Notes under the pieces: model-generated
Told to the model about the DNA's origin: nothing
The model's database searches: none
Seen by the model: only the letters and a program-made list of their open reading frames with translations
NCBI GenBank assembly: GCA_018062165.1
Contig: JAGOSU010000033.1
Coordinates: 1 to 7,578 of the forward strand
Direction: 5' to 3'
Source of the DNA: Minisyncoccota bacterium
GTDB taxonomy: Bacteria > Patescibacteriota > Minisyncoccia > Phycocordibacterales > Phycocordibacteraceae
Length of the DNA stretch: 7,578 nt
Part shown: positions 1-5,525 of the stretch, in pieces
Numbering within the stretch: position 1 is the stretch's first letter
Layout: each line of letters begins with the position of its first letter
Program-made: the position numbers and the translations under genes

Positions 1-399
1 GTCCACTTCAATCACCTCCCCCTCAGGTTCCTCAACTATCGTTGAGGCCTCGATGTGTTCGCAGGCCAATATATCGGTTTCCGTATCGGGGCCACAGTAG
101 GTCACCTCGCATGTCTGGTCACTTGGAAGACAGACGCTTGCCGCCTCGCAATCAGTGAAATCGGTACCACACTGCTCCTGCACATCTGCGGCGTATTTAC
201 GTACCATCGTGAAGTAGTAGGACTCGCTACACTCTTCGTCCACACATCCGACGAAGCACTCTTCGGTTAAGGGGTCACACGTACCTTCGTATTCCACTAT
301 GTAGTTCCCTGCTACTAAGAAACGGTAAAAAGAAGCAACAACAACGAACACTACAAGTGGGACGAGCACAATGAGTAGCGGATGTTTAAGGAGGTTCAT
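1..399 (-). CDS. Partial cysteine-rich membrane-anchored or secreted protein, N-terminal 133 residues
   Basis: The reading frame opens at an ATG at 399 and stays open for 133 codons to the window edge, so the C-terminus is missing. Residues 8-28 are a strongly hydrophobic stretch (LLIVLVPLVVFVVVASF at its core) after a short basic N-terminus, fitting a signal anchor or an uncleaved signal peptide. The rest is acidic and holds ten cysteines, at residues 41, 48, 52, 57, 77, 84, 90, 97, 102 and 113, an even number suited to disulfides outside the membrane. No enzyme motif is visible. The start lies 76 bases after the transporter gene, has no clear Shine-Dalgarno, and follows a possible extended -10 promoter at 429-437. 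The family is not recognised; similar Cys-rich orphans are, as far as I recall, common in Parcubacteria. That this is a real gene is well supported by the clean frame, the signal-like start and the regular cysteines; its function is unknown. Confidence 0.75.
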   Translation of the reverse strand, partial: MNLLKHPLLIVLVPLVVFVVVASFYRFLVAGNYIVEYEGTCDPLTEECFVGCVDEECSESYYFTMVRKYAADVQEQCGTDFTDCEAASVCLPSDQTCEVTYCGPDTETDILACEHIEASTIVEEPEGEVIEVD

Positions 400-428
400 C
401 GCAGTGTGGATGTCGCGGTCCTGTATTC

Positions 429-437
429 ACTATACCA
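429..437 (-). promoter_or_regulatory. Possible extended -10 promoter for the Cys-rich protein gene
   Basis: Read on the minus strand, TGGTATAGT combines a TG extension with a -10 hexamer matching TATAAT at five of six bases. No good -35 box is seen 16-18 bases upstream, which is tolerated in extended -10 promoters. Transcription would start near 422, leaving a leader of about 23 bases. This is inference from a short motif. Confidence 0.35.
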
Positions 438-475
438 AGTAACTGCAGTGCAGACTTGAGGCATGTAGATAAGTG

Positions 476-1393
476 CTAGGAGATGAACAGGAGATAGGTG
501 CCAATACCGGTAATGGCGATGGCAAAACCTTTTTGCCAAAGATGCTTAACATGAATCTTCTCCTTGATGATGTGCGGGAACACTAGCGTGAGGAAGAGGC
601 CGATAAGAAGTGCAAAGAGCGGTTGATAGGACTCTGCAAGCAAGACGAGTGCCACTGGAGCAAGAAGATACGCAAAGGCAAAGAAGATATTGCCTCCCAT
701 GTAGAGGACTTCATTGAGAACGTTCAAAGACAAAATAGCCTTAGAATTCGTGCGGATGGCTTCGAGGAAGTGGCTCCGGTAGGAAGCAACAAACACCAGG
801 AGACCAATACCTATGAGCGTCTGCATGAGGTGTTCCCAGAAAAGAGAGCGGATGACTTCCTCTTCAAGTGCCACCGCTTTGAAAATAACCGAGCCGAGGG
901 CCCAACACAGGGACGCGGCAAGCATGTAGAAAATGGTCTTAGTGCGCATCCGGAAACCGCTTTCCGCATCTACTTCAAAGGAAACAATGGAGGTTCCAAG
1001 GATAACGAGTGCCATAGCAAGAAGCTGCAGAGGAGCAAGCGTCTCTCCAAGGATAAGGAACCCAAGACCGAGCGCAAACACCGGCACCATTTGGTAGAAC
1101 ACCACCGTAATCGAGACCTCCTCAGATTCGAGCGCTTTCAAGTAGAAGAAGAGAACGAGTACATGGAGTGCGCCTACGACTGCGAGCACAGCTGCGTGCA
1201 GCGGACTTATATCAAATACGGTAGGGTCGACGATAAACAAGAAAGGCAGTACGAGCGCGGTGAGTAAGGACGAAACAATGAGAAGTGTCCCTACCCCACC
1301 CTGCTTGAAATACTTCTCAAGCAGGACCTTGTCTATGTAATTAGTAACCGCGTACAGAAACGGGCCAATCAGTGCTAGAAAGAACCACAACAT
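476..1393 (-). CDS. EamA/DMT-superfamily transporter (drug/metabolite type permease)
   Basis: This is an integral membrane protein of 305 residues with about ten hydrophobic segments, in the two-times-five repeat layout of EamA (DUF6) permeases. The first repeat ends with the classic pattern around YLKALESEEVSITVVFYQMV followed by a helix with GFLILGETL, typical of EamA domains. The second repeat starts near FYMLAASLCWALGSVIFKA and ends in two C-terminal helices. Length is normal for the family (about 290-310). I chose the ATG at 1393, which sits one base after the TGA of the upstream gene. A TTG at 1405 would add four residues and overlap that gene by 11 bases. The tight join implies co-transcription and probably coupled translation with the 294-residue gene and the SpeD-family decarboxylase. 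DMT proteins move many small molecules, including amines, amino acids and sugar derivatives; the substrate cannot be read from sequence. Confidence 0.9.
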   Translation of the reverse strand: MLWFFLALIGPFLYAVTNYIDKVLLEKYFKQGGVGTLLIVSSLLTALVLPFLFIVDPTVFDISPLHAAVLAVVGALHVLVLFFYLKALESEEVSITVVFYQMVPVFALGLGFLILGETLAPLQLLAMALVILGTSIVSFEVDAESGFRMRTKTIFYMLAASLCWALGSVIFKAVALEEEVIRSLFWEHLMQTLIGIGLLVFVASYRSHFLEAIRTNSKAILSLNVLNEVLYMGGNIFFAFAYLLAPVALVLLAESYQPLFALLIGLFLTLVFPHIIKEKIHVKHLWQKGFAIAITGIGTYLLFIS

Positions 1394-1394
1394 A

Positions 1395-2279
1395 TCAGAT
1401 GCCAAGTTTCTGGTTAACGATTTCTAGCACCAAAGGAGGGTACCCTTCCCAGAGCTCGGTGCTCTCAACTCCAGCTGGCACCAAAGGGGCAATAAGTGGG
1501 CGCATCCCGAACACCTCTTCAATATGTTCAACTGCTGGACGGAGGATGTCGGTGACGAACTCAGCTTCAATGGGGCTGTCTTCGATTGGATAGTCTTCAA
1601 ACATAATGCCGTGCACGAGGAAGAGGGCTAGAAACTTCTTGTATTCAGCAAGCAGGTTACCGCGGTCGTAGCGGTCAACCCAGGATGAGTCGTCCTCGAT
1701 GTGCACGCATTCATCGGTCAGTTGTCTAAACAAGTTGTTATGGAATTCAACAAACGACTCTCCCCACAGCGTCTTGATAGTGTTAAGCGGTTTGCCGTTC
1801 CAGGAGTTGAAATCAATGATGGATATCTTTTGGAACTGTTCAATACGTGAACCCTGCGACGACTGAAAAATGCCCGTGCAAATCGGCAGCTTCCCGAGCG
1901 ATTTCTTGAGCTGGTTATGTGACACAAAAAGGTCTTTGGCGTCCTGTCCAATGACCGTCTTCATTCCTTTCGCTTTCATAAGATGGAGGAAACGAAGCGT
2001 CTGGATATTCGGTGAGGCAACGTGTCGGCAGAGATAGAGCACTGGCTCATCTCTGAAATACGCCGGAATGTCGTTTCCGAGATACTCCTCAACGCGAGCG
2101 CGCAACGTTGGGTCAGCTTGGCGTTTTTTCAACTCCGTAAGTGCAACCGTAAAAGGAGTTACGACGTCTTCAGTTCCAATGTGACGTGTGCCACTGTCGT
2201 GCAGTGGACGAGACAGCAGGTCCGCTAATAGCTCGGTCCCGGAGGCAGAAACGAAGCGTTTAGTAGCGAGACCGGGCAT
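1395..2279 (-). CDS. Conserved-looking hypothetical protein, 294 residues, between speD and the transporter gene
   Basis: I do not recognise this family. The protein looks soluble: no signal peptide and no membrane segment long enough to count. It is mixed alpha/beta in character, with a helical, acidic C-terminal half. Charged and His-bearing stretches that could form a site include LYLCRH (81-86), ESFVEFHNNLF (174-184), DECVHIEDD (189-197) and LVHGIMFEDY (221-230); cysteines lie at 84, 134 and 191. No nucleotide-binding, Rossmann, radical-SAM or spermidine synthase signature is visible. The start ATG lies nine bases after the speD stop, with no clear Shine-Dalgarno, and the TGA stop sits one base before the transporter ATG. 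The gene is therefore the middle member of a three-gene cluster, and a role linked to the decarboxylase product is a reasonable guess, no more. It is the only gene here ending in TGA, evidence for the standard code. Confidence 0.8.
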   Translation of the reverse strand: MPGLATKRFVSASGTELLADLLSRPLHDSGTRHIGTEDVVTPFTVALTELKKRQADPTLRARVEEYLGNDIPAYFRDEPVLYLCRHVASPNIQTLRFLHLMKAKGMKTVIGQDAKDLFVSHNQLKKSLGKLPICTGIFQSSQGSRIEQFQKISIIDFNSWNGKPLNTIKTLWGESFVEFHNNLFRQLTDECVHIEDDSSWVDRYDRGNLLAEYKKFLALFLVHGIMFEDYPIEDSPIEAEFVTDILRPAVEHIEEVFGMRPLIAPLVPAGVESTELWEGYPPLVLEIVNQKLGI

Positions 2280-2288
2280 GATAGTTGG

Positions 2289-2684
2289 TTATACGAGGTT
2301 GTGCGCCGGATAGCGGAGCCCTCGCTCGATGAAGGTGGATTCCACCTCATCGAGCTTGAAACGCTCGCGCATAAAAGAAATGACCCGCTCGCGGTCTATG
2401 CCGTTCTTACAGGTATAGAAATCAGCAGAGACGAAGCGGCGCTTAGGGAACGTGTGAATACTTATGTGACTCTCTGCAATAATCAGGAATCCACTCCATC
2501 CTCCCGGGTCTTTGATTTGGTTATCAGCGGCCTCAACGACTACCGGTTCAATGAGCGGGGTCATGCCTTGGTCGGCGCATAGGTCAGTAAGGACGCCAAG
2601 CACCACCTCGCGGTCATTCAAGAGAGCTGGGTCTCCCCCGTAGCCATCTATCGTTATGTGTTCACCAAAATGCATTGCATCCAT
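2289..2684 (-). CDS. speD: SpeD-family pyruvoyl-dependent decarboxylase (S-adenosylmethionine decarboxylase proenzyme or a relative)
   Basis: A 131-residue proenzyme of the prokaryotic class 1b AdoMet decarboxylase fold. The self-processing site is plain: AESHISIHTFP at 70-80 gives cleavage between Glu71 and Ser72, Ser72 becoming the pyruvoyl group. His77 and Cys92 lie 5 and 20 residues beyond it, matching Ser63, His68 and Cys83 of the Thermotoga maritima enzyme. The N-terminal pattern HFGEHITIDGYGG and the KDPGGWSGF segment before the site are also family-like. The canonical product is decarboxylated AdoMet for spermidine synthesis, but no spermidine synthase is present here. Small SpeD homologs in candidate phyla bacteria have been reported to act instead on ornithine or arginine, so the substrate is open. 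The ATG at 2684 is used; an in-frame ATG at 2675 would start at MHFGEH and also aligns with the family. It is the first gene of a cluster with the 294-residue orphan, nine bases away, and the EamA transporter. Confidence 0.9.
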   Translation of the reverse strand: MDAMHFGEHITIDGYGGDPALLNDREVVLGVLTDLCADQGMTPLIEPVVVEAADNQIKDPGGWSGFLIIAESHISIHTFPKRRFVSADFYTCKNGIDRERVISFMRERFKLDEVESTFIERGLRYPAHNLV

Positions 2685-2726
2685 ATACCTATGTAAGAAA
2701 CATTATTCCTGAGTAGCAGTATGAGA

Positions 2727-2738
2727 GGGGCTATCCCC
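2727..2738 (-). other. Short GC hairpin in the speD leader
   Basis: GGGG and CCCC flank the four-base loop CTAT (plus strand). The same hairpin forms in the minus-strand transcript about 43 bases before the speD start. No run of U follows it, so it is not a standard intrinsic terminator. It could shape the leader or be chance. Confidence 0.4.
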
Positions 2739-2749
2739 ACGCCCTGTCC

Positions 2750-2763
2750 GGGACTCGAGTCCC
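2750..2763. repeat. Perfect 14-base palindrome in the gap upstream of speD
   Basis: GGGACTCGAGTCCC is its own reverse complement. It could be a dimeric regulator's operator in DNA form or a five-pair stem with a TCGA loop in RNA. It lies 11 bases from the GGGG/CCCC hairpin and 5 bases from a second palindrome. No T-rich tail follows on either strand, so termination is unlikely. Confidence 0.5.
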
Positions 2764-2768
2764 CTGAA

Positions 2769-2780
2769 TTTCATATGAAA
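2769..2780. repeat. Perfect 12-base AT-rich palindrome upstream of speD
   Basis: TTTCATATGAAA is a perfect palindrome, 85 bases before the speD ATG. On the minus strand it contains TATGAA, matching the -10 consensus at four of six bases, with TGGATA (four of six to TTGACA) 17 bases upstream. It may therefore be a weak promoter with a symmetric site over the -10 region. Neither reading is strong. Confidence 0.35.
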
Positions 2781-2812
2781 AGACTAGCACGGTATCCAGG
2801 TTTGTTAAGGCC

Positions 2813-3337
2813 CTATCGTGCAAAGATAAAGAGGCCCAGTAAAGGGGCTATAAACCACCAAAAGAAGTAGCCCTCAGGTTCAAAGAGCTGGTTGAGTGGC
2901 TGCGAGAACTGGTAAATATTATTGACGTCAAAGACGTGGTAGCCCAAGACAAGCACTAGCCCTGCTGCAAGGAACGAGAGCACCAGGTTAGGCACAAAGG
3001 AAAGCGAGCCGAATCCCCCACCGGTCAGACGCTTGATGAGGACGAACGGCAAGAAGGTCGAGATCGCAAATACAAGCACTGACAGAATGGCCTTCACAAG
3101 CGCTGTTCCTCCAAGCGCCACGACAAACTCGGTGTACGGGAAGACTGAGTAAATGGCGTACCCCGCATACAACGAAAGGATAAAGGAAATCAATCCACTT
3201 CTCCCTCCTCGCATAGCGAAGAAGAGGAACACCACCGTAAGGATGATGAGTGCAAGGAAGTTTCCGCTCCAAAGCCAGGCGTTCTCAGTGATGGTGGTCG
3301 CGAGACCCTGCACCTGCTCGAGAGGAAGTGCGTCCAT
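2813..3337 (-). CDS. Polytopic membrane protein, 174 residues, distantly CvpA-like
   Basis: About five hydrophobic segments are visible, near residues 25-42, 48-67, 72-101 (long, possibly a hairpin), 114-136 and 156-172. A short polar N-terminus precedes the first and there is no cleavable signal. The pattern of a first helix, then AMRGGRSGLISFILSLYAGY, then a helix resembles the N-terminal half of CvpA-type proteins, and the LIKRLTGGGFG loop before the fourth segment also fits. The match is loose and no single motif settles it. The ATG overlaps the aldolase stop codon as TAATG, one shared base, so translation is probably coupled; a GGAG lies about 12 bases upstream inside the aldolase gene. 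The function is unknown; an alternative is a lineage-specific membrane protein with no link to CvpA. Confidence 0.8.
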   Translation of the reverse strand: MDALPLEQVQGLATTITENAWLWSGNFLALIILTVVFLFFAMRGGRSGLISFILSLYAGYAIYSVFPYTEFVVALGGTALVKAILSVLVFAISTFLPFVLIKRLTGGGFGSLSFVPNLVLSFLAAGLVLVLGYHVFDVNNIYQFSQPLNQLFEPEGYFFWWFIAPLLGLFIFAR

Positions 3338-4344
3338 TAGGCTCTGTTCTCCATTTCAGGAGAATACTGTCCGAGACTTGCAAGACCGTTCATCTTTGCA
3401 CGATGCAGCAACACCTTCTGTGCGGCAGCGACATTTTCCTCTTTCCCTCCCCAGGTTGAAAGGGCGGAGCTTACAAGCGCGCGTCCATAGGAGAAACTGA
3501 GCTTCCAAGGGAACGGACCAAGTTTTGCAATTGCATTAAGGTTCGCTGCAGCCTCTTCATCGGATTGCCCACCAGAAAGGAAGGTCTGACCTGGCAAGCC
3601 ATCTGGGAGCGTATTTTTAAAGACAGCTACAGTTTCTGCCGCAACTTCCTCTGGCGCTGCAGTGCGCTCTTCTTTTCCTGGTAGCACCATACTGGTCTTG
3701 AGAATAACGCCATCTATTGCGACGCCAGCATCCGCAAGCTCTTTGAAAAGAGCAGTAAGAATGCGCGTACTGGCATCCCTAGCAGCATCAACGCTGTGTG
3801 CACCGTCCATGAGAACCTCTGGCTCTACCATCGGAACCAGCCCTGCTTCCTGACAACGAAGCGCATACTGTGCGAGACGCTTGGCGTTCTCTTCAATGTT
3901 TGCCTGCGTTGGTAGACCTTCTCCAATTGTGATGACTGCTCGCCACTTGCAGAACTTAGCGCCAATCTCCGCGTATTCTTTCAAACGGTCAGCAAGACCA
4001 TCGAGCCCCTTTGTTACTTTTTCTTCTGGAGAACCTGGCATTTCCTCAAGGCCCATGTCGACCTTGATACCTGGCAGGATGCCTGCCTCAGTGAGTACAG
4101 ACACAAAGGTTCGCCCGTCTTTAGTACTTTGGCGCAGAGTCTCGTCGTAGAGAATAATGCCAGAAATGTGCTCGCCAAGACTGGGTGCCGTAATCAAGAC
4201 CTCGCGATAGCCACGACGACTCTCTTCTGAGTTAGGAATGCCAACAGCTTCCAATCGTTTTGCGATAGTGCTTGTGCTTTCATCAGCAGCAAGAATACCC
4301 TTCCCCGGTGCGACCATTGCTCGTGCTACTTCAGATAACGTCAT
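3337..4344 (-). CDS. Class I (Schiff-base) fructose-bisphosphate aldolase
   Basis: Cytosolic enzyme that reversibly splits fructose 1,6-bisphosphate into dihydroxyacetone phosphate and glyceraldehyde 3-phosphate. The sequence is of the animal/plant-like class I type: GKGILAADES at 14-23 with Asp21 (rabbit muscle Asp33), GIKVD at 92-96 with Lys94 (Lys107), KWRAV at 133-137 with Lys133 (Lys146), VEPEVL at 173-178 with Glu174 and Glu176 (Glu187, Glu189), the Schiff-base lysine Lys216 in ILKTSMVLPG (Lys229), SGGQSDEEA at 257-265, and SFSYGRAL at 283-290. All key catalytic residues are present. At 335 residues it is shorter than the roughly 360 of animal enzymes: it ends soon after GQYSPEMENRA and lacks the flexible tail carrying the catalytic C-terminal tyrosine. 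It has its own likely promoter in the 56-base gap after dnaJ and is joined to the next membrane protein gene through TAATG. Confidence 0.96.
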   Translation of the reverse strand: MTLSEVARAMVAPGKGILAADESTSTIAKRLEAVGIPNSEESRRGYREVLITAPSLGEHISGIILYDETLRQSTKDGRTFVSVLTEAGILPGIKVDMGLEEMPGSPEEKVTKGLDGLADRLKEYAEIGAKFCKWRAVITIGEGLPTQANIEENAKRLAQYALRCQEAGLVPMVEPEVLMDGAHSVDAARDASTRILTALFKELADAGVAIDGVILKTSMVLPGKEERTAAPEEVAAETVAVFKNTLPDGLPGQTFLSGGQSDEEAAANLNAIAKLGPFPWKLSFSYGRALVSSALSTWGGKEENVAAAQKVLLHRAKMNGLASLGQYSPEMENRA

Positions 4345-4368
4345 AGCGATATGTTACTTGTTCCCTGA

Positions 4369-4396
4369 ATTATAGTGCACAGACCCTAATCGGCAA
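4369..4396 (-). promoter_or_regulatory. Likely promoter for the aldolase gene
   Basis: On the minus strand there is a perfect -10 box TATAAT (4369-4374) and, 16 bases upstream, TTGCCG (4391-4396), which matches the -35 consensus at four of six bases. Transcription would start near 4362, giving a leader of about 18 bases with no clear Shine-Dalgarno. The site lies in the 56-base dnaJ-aldolase gap, where no terminator is seen, so the aldolase may be expressed both on its own and by readthrough. Confidence 0.6.
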
Positions 4397-4400
4397 CCAG

Positions 4401-5468
4401 CTATAGTCCCTCAGCCTTCAAATCCTCAATTGCCTTCTTAGCTTTCCCTGAGAGCTTCTTGGGAAGCACAGAGGTAAGACGTATGAGCAAGTCTCCCGTC
4501 TGACCATCAATAACAACCCCCTTTCCCTTAAGGCGCAGGACCTCTTCATTCTTCTCCATCTTAGGCACCTTCACTTCGAGTACCTTGTCATCAAGGGTTT
4601 TCACCGAAACAGTGGTTCCCAAAAGTGCATCAGTAAGCTTCACTGGTAAATCCATAACGAGGTGCAGTCCTTCCTTGCGGAACACTGGATGTGGCTTCAC
4701 ATGAATCTTCACATAGAGGTCTCCTGAGACGCCTCCCTTCACCGCTTCCCCTTGGCCAGGCATGCGCATCATCTCCCCACCATCGATACCTGCAGGAATC
4801 TTGAGGTTAATTTCCTCTTCTTTCCGCAGTACACCGTGTCCCGCACAGGTTGCGCACTTCTCCTTCGGTACCTTGCCGGCGCCTTCACACACCGAACAAG
4901 TCTGCTGCACCTGGATAGGTCCCATGATGGACTGGCGTACCTCGCGAATCTTTCCTGCACCATTACAGGTGGTACAGGTTTCAAGTTCAGTTCCTGGTTT
5001 CGCACCACTTCCCTCACAGGTATCGCACTTTCCAATCTTGGTCATGAGTACCGCACGAGTTGCTCCGAACACGGACTCCTTAAAGGTAAGTTCTACATCG
5101 ATAGAGATATCGCGACCGCGCTTCACACGTCTCCCACCACGTCCCCCGCCCATGATGTCGCCAAACAGATCAGAAATATCGAACTCCACTCCTCCTTGTC
5201 CGAAGCCCCCAAACTGCGAAAAGTCGAAGCCCTGTCCGTTAAAGCCCTGAGGCCCAGCTCCGGCGAAGGTTTGTCCGTAGGAATCGTACTCACGTCGCTT
5301 CCGCTCGTCTGAAAGCGTGCTGTATGCCTCAGTTATCTCCTTGAACTTCGCTTCGTCTCCTCCTTTGTCAGGGTGGTGTGTTTGTGCGAGTTTGCGGAAA
5401 GCTTTCTTGATGTCCTCCTTCGTTGCTTTCTTTTCAACGCCAAGAATGTCGTAGTAGTTCTTTGCCAT
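4401..5468 (-). CDS. dnaJ: Chaperone protein DnaJ (Hsp40, type I)
   Basis: Co-chaperone that delivers unfolded clients to DnaK and stimulates its ATPase. It is a full type I protein of 355 residues: J-domain (about 3-65) with the HPD motif at 32-34 in HHPDKGGDEAKF, a Gly/Phe-rich linker (about 68-110), four zinc-binding CxxCxGxG repeats beginning at Cys148, Cys165, Cys191 and Cys205, and C-terminal client-binding domains to the end. The HPDKGGD loop is short compared with HPDRNPGDKEAEEKF of many bacterial DnaJs. I start it at the ATG at 5468, giving MAKNYYDILGV as expected for the family, with AGGTG six bases upstream. A GTG at 5477 would add three residues but falls on that ribosome binding site. 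It is 57 bases after dnaK, across a terminator-like hairpin, so its level may be set separately from DnaK. Confidence 0.97.
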   Translation of the reverse strand: MAKNYYDILGVEKKATKEDIKKAFRKLAQTHHPDKGGDEAKFKEITEAYSTLSDERKRREYDSYGQTFAGAGPQGFNGQGFDFSQFGGFGQGGVEFDISDLFGDIMGGGRGGRRVKRGRDISIDVELTFKESVFGATRAVLMTKIGKCDTCEGSGAKPGTELETCTTCNGAGKIREVRQSIMGPIQVQQTCSVCEGAGKVPKEKCATCAGHGVLRKEEEINLKIPAGIDGGEMMRMPGQGEAVKGGVSGDLYVKIHVKPHPVFRKEGLHLVMDLPVKLTDALLGTTVSVKTLDDKVLEVKVPKMEKNEEVLRLKGKGVVIDGQTGDLLIRLTSVLPKKLSGKAKKAIEDLKAEGL

Positions 5469-5489
5469 AGGTAGCACCTACTATACCTA
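5467..5489 (-). promoter_or_regulatory. dnaJ ribosome binding site inside a possible hairpin
   Basis: In the minus-strand transcript, AGGTG (5475-5479) is the Shine-Dalgarno, six bases before the ATG. ATAGTAGGTGCTACCTAT folds as ATAGTAG against CTACCTAT, seven pairs with one bulged C and a three-base loop, covering part of the Shine-Dalgarno and the first two bases of the start codon. An alternative pairs TAGGTA (5484-5489) with TACCTA (5468-5473). Both put the initiation region in a weak, AU-rich stem. Temperature-dependent opening is an inference. Confidence 0.45.
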
Positions 5490-5498
5490 AAACGAACA

Positions 5499-5519
5499 AA
5501 TCCCGCATCAAGCGGGATT
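5499..5519 (-). terminator. Terminator-like hairpin between dnaK and dnaJ
   Basis: AATCCCGC and GCGGGATT form a perfect eight-pair stem around a five-base loop, six bases after the dnaK stop. On the minus strand the stem is followed by a T-rich but broken tail, TGTTCGTTTT. That is weaker than a full intrinsic terminator, so partial termination, or protection of the dnaK mRNA 3' end, seems more likely than a complete stop. Confidence 0.6.
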
Positions 5520-5525
5520 CTGTTG

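Noticed and set aside
623..1267. A 214-codon plus-strand frame opposite the transporter gene
   Set aside because: Its composition is extremely charged and low in hydrophobics, as expected for the antisense of a membrane protein gene. The minus-strand EamA protein is clearly real.
2740..2770. T-arm-like ACTCGAGTCCC near the speD leader
   Set aside because: The invariant stem pairs do not form and no other tRNA arms or CCA end are seen; it is simply a palindrome.
2685..2812. Known SAM riboswitch in the speD leader
   Set aside because: The palindromes do not reproduce the conserved core of any SAM riboswitch class that I can recognise by eye; a covariance-model scan would be needed to reopen this.
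4752..5312. Plus-strand frames of 162-186 codons opposite dnaJ
   Set aside because: They are shadows of the dnaJ zinc-finger and Gly-rich regions, with no recognisable domain or ribosome binding site.
5469..5477. GTG start at 5477 for dnaJ, adding three residues
   Set aside because: The extension overlaps the AGGTG ribosome binding site, and family members start at the MAK(N/R)(D/Y)YY segment given by the ATG at 5468.
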